Source of the DNA: Burkholderiaceae bacterium
GTDB lineage: Bacteria > Pseudomonadota > Gammaproteobacteria > Burkholderiales > Burkholderiaceae_C
Length of the DNA stretch: 64,000 nt
Direction: 5' to 3'
Assembly: GCA_019745555.1 (NCBI GenBank)
Contig: JAIESX010000020.1
Coordinates: forward strand, 1 to 64,000
A model generated the notes under the pieces. That model saw only the letters and a program-made list of their open reading frames with translations. It did not search any database and had not been told where the DNA came from. The translations under genes were made by a program, and so were the position numbers. Positions within the stretch are counted from its first letter, which is position 1; the number at the start of each line of letters is the position of its first letter. Positions 57,422 to 64,000 of the stretch are shown in pieces.

Positions 57422-58161
57422 ACACAGCGCCTGCCTTGCACGACTTCCAGCGCAGCTTCGCGCGCCATCTGCGCGATTCGCGTGGTGAGCCCCGCCCGGC
57501 CGGCGTGCCCGCGCGGCCCGCGGCCGTCTATGCCGGCCTGCTGTTCAACAACCTCAGCAGCTTTCTGGACCGTTGCCTGCCCGTGTGCCGCAGCGTGCTG
57601 GGCGAGGCACGCTGGCGCCGCCTGCAGCGCCGCTACTGGCGCGAGGCCCGGCCCGATTCGCCCCTGCACCGCGACATCCCGCGCGACTTCGCGCGCTGGC
57701 TCGAAGCCGGTCGCGCGGCGAACCTGCCGCGCTGGCTGCCTGCACTCGCGCACTACGAATGGGCCGAGCTGGCCGTGGACCTGATGGATCCGCCACTGCC
57801 CGCGCATGACCCGGCGGGCGACCTCATGCGTGCGAGCGTGGTGCTCAACCCCGCGCACCTGAACCTGGCCTACGACTGGCCGGTGCAGCGCATCGGCCCG
57901 CAGTACCGTCCGCGCCGTCCCGAGCCCGCCTGGCTGCTGGTCTGGCGCGATGCGCAGGACACGGTGCAGTTCATGCAGCTCAACGCCGTGTCTTCGCGTC
58001 TGTTGGCGCTGCTGGCCACGCTGCCGCAAAGCGGTGAGTCGGCTTGCGCGCAACTGGCCGCCCAGCTGGGCCTGGCCGATGCGCGCAGCCTGCACGGCCA
58101 TGCCGCCGCACTGCTGACCCAGCTGCAGCAGCAGGGCGTGGTGCTTGGCACCCGGCCCTGA
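57418..58161 (+). CDS. bufC: DUF2063 precursor-recognition partner, BufC/HvfC type
   Basis: A 247-residue protein. LHDFQRSFARHLRDS at residues 7-21 and VYAGLLFNNLSSFLDRCLPVCRSVLG near residue 37 (split) are the DUF2063 helical domain; the second half (LNLAYDWPVQRIG, AWLLVWRDAQDTVQFMQLNAVSSRLLALL, split) resembles the RRE-like partner domain. HvfC-type proteins bind the precursor and present it to the MNIO enzyme. Its ATG overlaps the bufB stop by four bases. No DoxX-type membrane gene (bufD) follows; the operon ends here, converging on the sigma operon 15 bases away. Confidence 0.93.
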   Translation: MNTAPALHDFQRSFARHLRDSRGEPRPAGVPARPAAVYAGLLFNNLSSFLDRCLPVCRSVLGEARWRRLQRRYWREARPDSPLHRDIPRDFARWLEAGRAANLPRWLPALAHYEWAELAVDLMDPPLPAHDPAGDLMRASVVLNPAHLNLAYDWPVQRIGPQYRPRRPEPAWLLVWRDAQDTVQFMQLNAVSSRLLALLATLPQSGESACAQLAAQLGLADARSLHGHAAALLTQLQQQGVVLGTRP

Positions 58162-58176
58162 GCCGCGCTTTCTTCC

Positions 58177-58368
58177 TCAGGTCGGTGTGTCGTCGTCGCG
58201 GCGGAAATAGCCGCGGCTGGCCTGGCGCAGGAAATCGAGCTGCTTCTCGAAATTGCGGCAGCCCTGGCACATGGCCAGGTGCAGGCGCAGCGGCAGACGC
58301 TCGCGCAGCGCCAGCGGGCGGTCCTGCGCTTCGGAGAGCAGGCGGTTCACTTCCTTGCAGCTCAGCAT
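58177..58368 (-). CDS. Small zinc-type anti-sigma factor (ZAS)
   Basis: A 63-residue cytoplasmic protein. It begins MLSCKEVNRLLSEAQDRPL and carries HLAMCQGC around residues 31-38, the HxxxCxxC zinc motif of anti-sigma domains, then ends in a charged tail (YFRRDDDTPT) with no membrane helix. Its start overlaps the sigma factor stop by seven bases, so the pair is translationally coupled as usual for sigma and anti-sigma. Soluble ZAS proteins release their sigma factor when the zinc cysteines are oxidised or the metal is displaced. A longer frame upstream lies inside the sigma gene. Confidence 0.85.
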   Translation of the reverse strand: MLSCKEVNRLLSEAQDRPLALRERLPLRLHLAMCQGCRNFEKQLDFLRQASRGYFRRDDDTPT

Positions 58369-58940
58369 GGTGCTTCTCCCGGCGCGAACCAGCCGCGCTG
58401 CAGGCACAGGCGCAGCGCATTGCGCGCGCGGTGCAGGATGACGTTGCAGTTGCTCACGGTGATGCCCAGGGTCTGGCAGACCTCGGGTGTTTCGAAATCG
58501 AGGAACTCGCGCATCATGAAGACGCGCGCGGTGTTCTCGGGCAGGTGGTTGAGGCAGGCGTCGAACACATCCCAGAAATGCTGCTGGCGCAGGCAGGCCT
58601 CGGGGTCGCCCCAGCTCTGCGGGCGCGCCGTCGGCGTCCAGTGCCCGCTTTCGCGGAACAGGGTCTCGAAGGTCTGGTCCATGCTTTCCTCCTCGGCCGA
58701 AAATGCCGAGACATTGGTGCTGCGGCTCTGCATGCGGATCAGGTCCACGATCTTGTGCTTGAGGATGCCGAACACCCAGGTCTTCATGGCTGCCCGCCCG
58801 GCGAACTGCTGTGCGTTCTGCAGCGCGGCCAGCAGGGCTTCCTGCGCCACGTCCTCCGCTGCGGCGGCATCGCGCAGCTGTAGACGCGCAAAGCGCAGCA
58901 GGTCGGGGCGCAGGGCGGCTAGGGCGTCGTGGTCGGGCAT
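58362..58940 (-). CDS. ECF RNA polymerase sigma factor
   Basis: A 192-residue sigma-70 family protein with only regions 2 and 4. Region 2: DLLRFARLQLRDAAAAEDVAQEALLAAL (split) and TWVFGILKHKIVDLIR near residue 54. Region 4: LPENTARVFMMREFLDFETPEVCQTLGITVSNCNVILHRARNAL (split) with the helix-turn-helix. An insert of about 45 residues between them is longer than in minimal ECF factors. It is coupled to a 63-residue ZAS protein and lies next to the bufferin operon; both operons share a promoter type, so it is the likely regulator of each. The inducer is probably metal or thiol stress. Confidence 0.92.
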   Translation of the reverse strand: MPDHDALAALRPDLLRFARLQLRDAAAAEDVAQEALLAALQNAQQFAGRAAMKTWVFGILKHKIVDLIRMQSRSTNVSAFSAEEESMDQTFETLFRESGHWTPTARPQSWGDPEACLRQQHFWDVFDACLNHLPENTARVFMMREFLDFETPEVCQTLGITVSNCNVILHRARNALRLCLQRGWFAPGEAPC

Positions 58941-58947
58941 CCGGTCA

Positions 58948-59679
58948 TTAGAACAGAGTGGTCAGCCGCACCCAGGATTCGGGCAGCACATCAAGCACCT
59001 GTGCTTCGAGCCACTTGTCGGCGCCAGTGAGGATGGCCACACCGGCGGCCACGATCAGCAGGCCGAAGACCTTCTTCAGCGTCTCCGCGTGCGTCAGCAC
59101 CCAGCCGCGCGCGCGCACGAAGCCGCTGCGCGAGGCATAGGCTGCGACGACCAGGGGCACGGCCGCGCCCAGACCGAACAGGCCCAGGATGAAGGCGCCG
59201 CGCCCGGCCCCGCCCTCGCTGGCCACCAGCGTCATGGCCGAGGCCAGCAGCGGGCCCGAGCAGGGGCTCCACACCAGACCCAGCAGACCGCCGAGCGCCA
59301 GCGCGCCCAGCAGCGAACCGGCGTTGAGCCGGCTGCTCGCGGCCTGCGCGCTGCTGGCGATGGGCATCACAGCCTGCGTGAAGCGCTCGTTCAGCACGGG
59401 CACCAGCATCACCAGGCCGAAGGCGATCAGCATGGCCGCGCCCAGGGTGCGCACACTGTCGGCGTCCACCCCCAGCGCGGGGCCGAGCGCGCCCAGCAGC
59501 AGGCCGATGCCCGCGAACGAGGCCGTCATGCCCGCGCCCATGGCCAGCGGCGCCAGCGGGTTGGACTGCACGGCGCCGCCCAGCACCAGGGGCAGCAGCG
59601 GAAAGACGCAGGGCGAAAGCGTGGTCAGGCTGCCGGCCACCATGCTCAGGCCGAGATGGGAGAAGGTGATGTCGGTCAT
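58948..59679 (-). CDS. CcdA/DsbD-like membrane thiol-transfer protein
   Basis: A 243-residue protein with six helices. The two redox cysteines of the CcdA/DsbD family are present: LSPCVFPLLPLVLGG with Cys24 and VWSPCSGPLLAS with Cys140, in pseudo-symmetrical helices. Such proteins carry reducing equivalents from cytoplasmic thioredoxin to periplasmic thiol proteins. It starts 13 bases after the thioredoxin-fold gene and ends 7 before the sigma gene, so all four genes are one transcript. Its periplasmic client is probably the adjacent thioredoxin-fold protein, and perhaps the bufferin cysteines. Confidence 0.9.
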   Translation of the reverse strand: MTDITFSHLGLSMVAGSLTTLSPCVFPLLPLVLGGAVQSNPLAPLAMGAGMTASFAGIGLLLGALGPALGVDADSVRTLGAAMLIAFGLVMLVPVLNERFTQAVMPIASSAQAASSRLNAGSLLGALALGGLLGLVWSPCSGPLLASAMTLVASEGGAGRGAFILGLFGLGAAVPLVVAAYASRSGFVRARGWVLTHAETLKKVFGLLIVAAGVAILTGADKWLEAQVLDVLPESWVRLTTLF

Positions 59680-59692
59680 CGCGGGCTCCGGT

Positions 59693-60076
59693 TCAGAGGG
59701 CGGACTTCAGCGCATCACGCAGCACGGCGGCCTCGGTCTCGCCGCCGGAGCGGCGCGTTTCCTGGCTGCCGCGGTAGACGATGAGTGTGGACTGCGCGCG
59801 CACCTTGAGCGCGCGCTTGAGCTCACGCTCCTTGTCGTAGTTCACCACCAGCAGGGTCAGTGGCAGGCTGGAATCGCCCTTGAGGGACTGGAAGACCTTT
59901 TCCTGCGCGCGGCAGGTGGGGCACCAGTCGGCATGGAAATGCAGAGCCACGGGCCGGCCGGCCTGTTGTGCGGCTTGCAGCGCGGCGGGGCTGTAGGGCT
60001 GGATGTTGAGGGCCTGGGCGCTGCCGAGACTCAGCAGCAGGGCCAGCATGGCCAGGACATGGCGCAGGGATTTCAT
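59693..60076 (-). CDS. Secreted thioredoxin-fold protein
   Basis: A 127-residue protein with a signal peptide ending AQA-LNIQPYS (residues about 1-22). The active site WCPTC covers residues 51-55 in HFHADWCPTCRAQEKVF, and LKVRAQSTLIVYRG later carries a thioredoxin-type strand (no cis-proline motif clearly seen). It is small for a TlpA/DsbE protein. The ATG is preceded by CGGAG. It is the first gene of the operon with the CcdA-like protein, the sigma factor and the ZAS protein, and a TGTAAG/CGAC promoter lies about 55 bases upstream. An in-frame start 17 codons upstream lies in that leader. Confidence 0.85.
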   Translation of the reverse strand: MKSLRHVLAMLALLLSLGSAQALNIQPYSPAALQAAQQAGRPVALHFHADWCPTCRAQEKVFQSLKGDSSLPLTLLVVNYDKERELKRALKVRAQSTLIVYRGSQETRRSGGETEAAVLRDALKSAL

Positions 60077-60129
60077 GGACGGGTCTCCGTTGAGATACGG
60101 GGCCGACCACCGGCCCCGCCTGTCCATGG

Positions 60130-60156
60130 GTCGGCGCAGGGCGCCGATTTCTTACA
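60130..60156 (-). promoter_or_regulatory. Predicted ECF-sigma promoter of the thioredoxin/CcdA/sigma operon
   Basis: Read on the minus strand, TGTAAG (60156-60151) is followed after 17 bases by CGAC (60133-60130), and the last part reads CCCTGCGCCGAC, identical over 12 bases to the bufA promoter. It lies just after the tgt stop, so tgt does not need to be in the same transcript. The likely start point is about 45 bases before the thioredoxin-fold gene. Confidence 0.75.
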
Positions 60157-60163
60157 CCGGGGT

Positions 60164-62600
<2,437 letters not shown>

Positions 62601-62623
62601 CATTTGGAAAGAGGAGAGAAGGA

Positions 62624-63460
62624 ATGAACCGCGTCGAGCGCCACGCCAGCTTTGGCGGCCGCCAGGAAGTCTGGAAGCATCAGTCCCAGGTCTTGGGCTG
62701 CGAAATGAAGTTCGGCGTCTACCTGCCGCCGGCCGCCGTGGACGGGCAGAAATGCCCCGTGCTCTATTACCTGGCCGGCCTGACCTGCAACGAGCAGACC
62801 TTCATCACCAAGGCCGGTGCGCAGGAACACGCGGCCCGCTACGGTTTCATCCTCGTCGCCCCGGACACCAGCCCGCGCGGCCCCGGCGTGCCAAATGAAG
62901 ACACGTACGACCTGGGCGAAGGCGCAGGCTTCTACCTCAACGCCACCCAGGCCCCCTGGTCCCAGCACTACCGCATGGCCGACTACGTGGCCCAGGAACT
63001 GCCCGCGCTCATCGAGCAGAACTTTCCCGCCACCGACGCACGCGGCATCTTCGGCCACAGCATGGGCGGCCACGGCGCCCTCGTCACCGCCCTGCGCAAC
63101 CCCGGCCGCTACCGCAGCGTCTCGGCCTTTGCCCCCGTGGTCGCGCCCACGCAAGTGCCCTGGGGCCAGAAGGCCTTCACGGCCTATCTGGGCGCGGATG
63201 TGTCAGCGTGGAAGGAATGGGACGCGGTGGAACTGGTGGCCACGGCCAGCGAGCGCCTGCCCCTGCTCGTGGACCAGGGCGAAACCGATGAGTTTCTGCG
63301 CAAGCAGCTGCGGCCCGAGCTGCTGGAGGCGGCCTGTGCTGCGGCGGGCCACCCGCTGACGCTGCGCCGCCATGCGGGCTACGACCACAGCTATTACTTC
63401 ATCGCGAGCTTCATGGCGGACCACTTTGCGCATCATGCGCGGGGTCTGCAGACGGTCTAG
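62624..63460 (+). CDS. fghA: S-formylglutathione hydrolase
   Basis: A 278-residue alpha/beta hydrolase. YYLAGLTCNEQTFITKAG near residue 47 is the oxyanion region, the nucleophile serine is in IFGHSMGGHGAL near residue 147, and the aspartate and histidine are in LVDQGETDEF near residue 222 and YDHSYYFI near residue 257. It releases formate and glutathione, completing formaldehyde oxidation started by FrmA. A GAGGAGAGAAGG region before the ATG gives strong translation. It is the second gene of the operon. Confidence 0.96.
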   Translation: MNRVERHASFGGRQEVWKHQSQVLGCEMKFGVYLPPAAVDGQKCPVLYYLAGLTCNEQTFITKAGAQEHAARYGFILVAPDTSPRGPGVPNEDTYDLGEGAGFYLNATQAPWSQHYRMADYVAQELPALIEQNFPATDARGIFGHSMGGHGALVTALRNPGRYRSVSAFAPVVAPTQVPWGQKAFTAYLGADVSAWKEWDAVELVATASERLPLLVDQGETDEFLRKQLRPELLEAACAAAGHPLTLRRHAGYDHSYYFIASFMADHFAHHARGLQTV

Positions 63461-63518
63461 GGGAAACCTAGTGTGCGGACGGCGGCCACAGGTGGTTGTT
63501 GGCCCCGTTTTGCATGAG

Positions 63519-63541
63519 AGTCCCAAGACGAGTGTGGGACT
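63519..63541 (+). other. Hairpin after the formaldehyde operon, possible weak terminator
   Basis: AGTCCCA and TGGGACT form a 7-base perfect stem around a 9-base loop about 60 bases after the fghA stop. No T run follows, so it would be a weak or rho-assisted terminator at best. The rest of the 157-base gap shows no gene. Confidence 0.4.
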
Positions 63542-63617
63542 TCCGTCGTGACAGCCGGGCCTGAGTGACGGGATGCGCTTGAATCATGGTCTGTGCAGTT
63601 CTTGTCCTGAACTTTCC

Positions 63618-64000
63618 ATGCAGAAATACTTCCTGAAGGGGGGCCTTGTTGGCCTTGGCGTGATGCTCACCGCCACCTCTGGTGCTGCGGACCGGGCGGA
63701 GCGTGTGTCGGTCGAGTTGGAGCTGGGTGCCGCCCAGCTTCAAAAAAACGAGCTCCAGTCCCCCAACGATGCAAGCGCGACCCGCTTTGATCTGGCGCGT
63801 GTCCTGGGCACCAGCAGCACCCAGGGCACCGGGCGGGTCACCGTGAAAATTCCCACCGCCGGCGGCGACGAATGGCTCGCCGTCTACGCCCCGCTGACGT
63901 TCAGGGGCTCGGCAGCGCTGGGCCAGACCGTGGTCTACGAGGGCAGCAGTTTTGTGGGTGCGCCTCAGACCAGCGCTACTTACCGCTTCGATACCTATCG
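63618..64000 (+). CDS. Secreted protein of unknown function, N-terminal part (cut by window edge)
   Basis: An open frame runs from this ATG to the window end without a stop, 127 codons. It begins MQKYFLKGGLVGLGVMLTAT, a signal peptide ending near SGAA-DRAERV. The mature part, VSVELELGAAQLQKNELQSP followed by TRFDLARVLGTSSTQGTGRV and a beta-rich segment (WLAVYAPLTFRGSALGQTVVYEG, split), looks like the start of an outer-membrane beta-barrel facing strands with short turns. I cannot assign a family. There is no clear AGGAG upstream. Confidence 0.6.
   Translation, partial: MQKYFLKGGLVGLGVMLTATSGAADRAERVSVELELGAAQLQKNELQSPNDASATRFDLARVLGTSSTQGTGRVTVKIPTAGGDEWLAVYAPLTFRGSAALGQTVVYEGSSFVGAPQTSATYRFDTY

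Overview
The window is high-GC DNA from a betaproteobacterium, most likely a Comamonadaceae-type member of the Burkholderiales. Supporting signs are the PhaM granule regulator, a DUF3567 protein, a Bug-family periplasmic receptor downstream of a FadR-type regulator, a proteobacterial Mrp antiporter with fused A and B subunits, and the overall codon style. It is ordinary chromosome: I see no tRNA, rRNA, insertion sequence, CRISPR array or replication origin. Coding density is very high and no gap without a gene exceeds about 210 bases.

Left part (1-13900): a minus-strand operon joins a GlcD-type glycolate/D-lactate oxidase to LrgA and LrgB, followed by a truncated Bug receptor. Next come phosphatidylserine decarboxylase, a glyoxylate-type class V aminotransferase, a nucleoside-diphosphate-sugar epimerase-like protein, PurU, an omega-amino acid transaminase, CutA, an AbrB-family membrane protein, an orphan ABC binding protein, two conserved hypothetical proteins, and an IclR regulator divergent from a fumarylacetoacetase-family enzyme. 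Middle-left (13900-30900): a DksA/TraR protein with a baeRF-like protein under a probable FNR box; a copper-uptake cluster (DUF2946, TonB receptor, YcnI, PCuAC); a GntR/FAH/Bug catabolic module with a good operator; a periplasmic-sensing GGDEF-EAL protein; PhaM; a FIST protein; an XRE regulator with a 19-base palindrome; a very long ceramidase-like/MFS/acyltransferase fusion; and a lower-GC orphan gene.

Middle-right (31000-55540): small membrane and secreted proteins of unknown function, the first with the same operator motif as the XRE regulator; a Fur-boxed siderophore receptor with a PepSY protein; then a block for ion homeostasis (six-gene Mrp Na+/H+ antiporter, P2-type cation ATPase, Ca2+/Na+ exchanger, KefB-type K+/H+ antiporter, tandem universal stress protein, EF-hand membrane protein) and a PIG-L deacetylase. 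One FNR-type box sits between the ATPase and the exchanger.

Right part (55540-64000): the most interesting region. A small secreted Cys-Gly repeat peptide, a peroxiredoxin-like protein, a DUF692 MNIO enzyme and a DUF2063 partner form a bufferin/HvfABC-like operon making a post-translationally modified metallophore. Convergent to it lies an operon of a secreted thioredoxin-fold protein, a CcdA/DsbD-like membrane protein, an ECF sigma factor and a 63-residue zinc-type anti-sigma factor. Both operons start with nearly the same ECF-type promoter (TGTAAG, 16 or 17 bases, then CGAC, with CCCTGCGCCGAC shared), so the sigma factor probably drives its own operon and the metallophore operon. The window ends with tgt, the glutathione-dependent formaldehyde pathway (frmA, fghA) and a truncated secreted protein.
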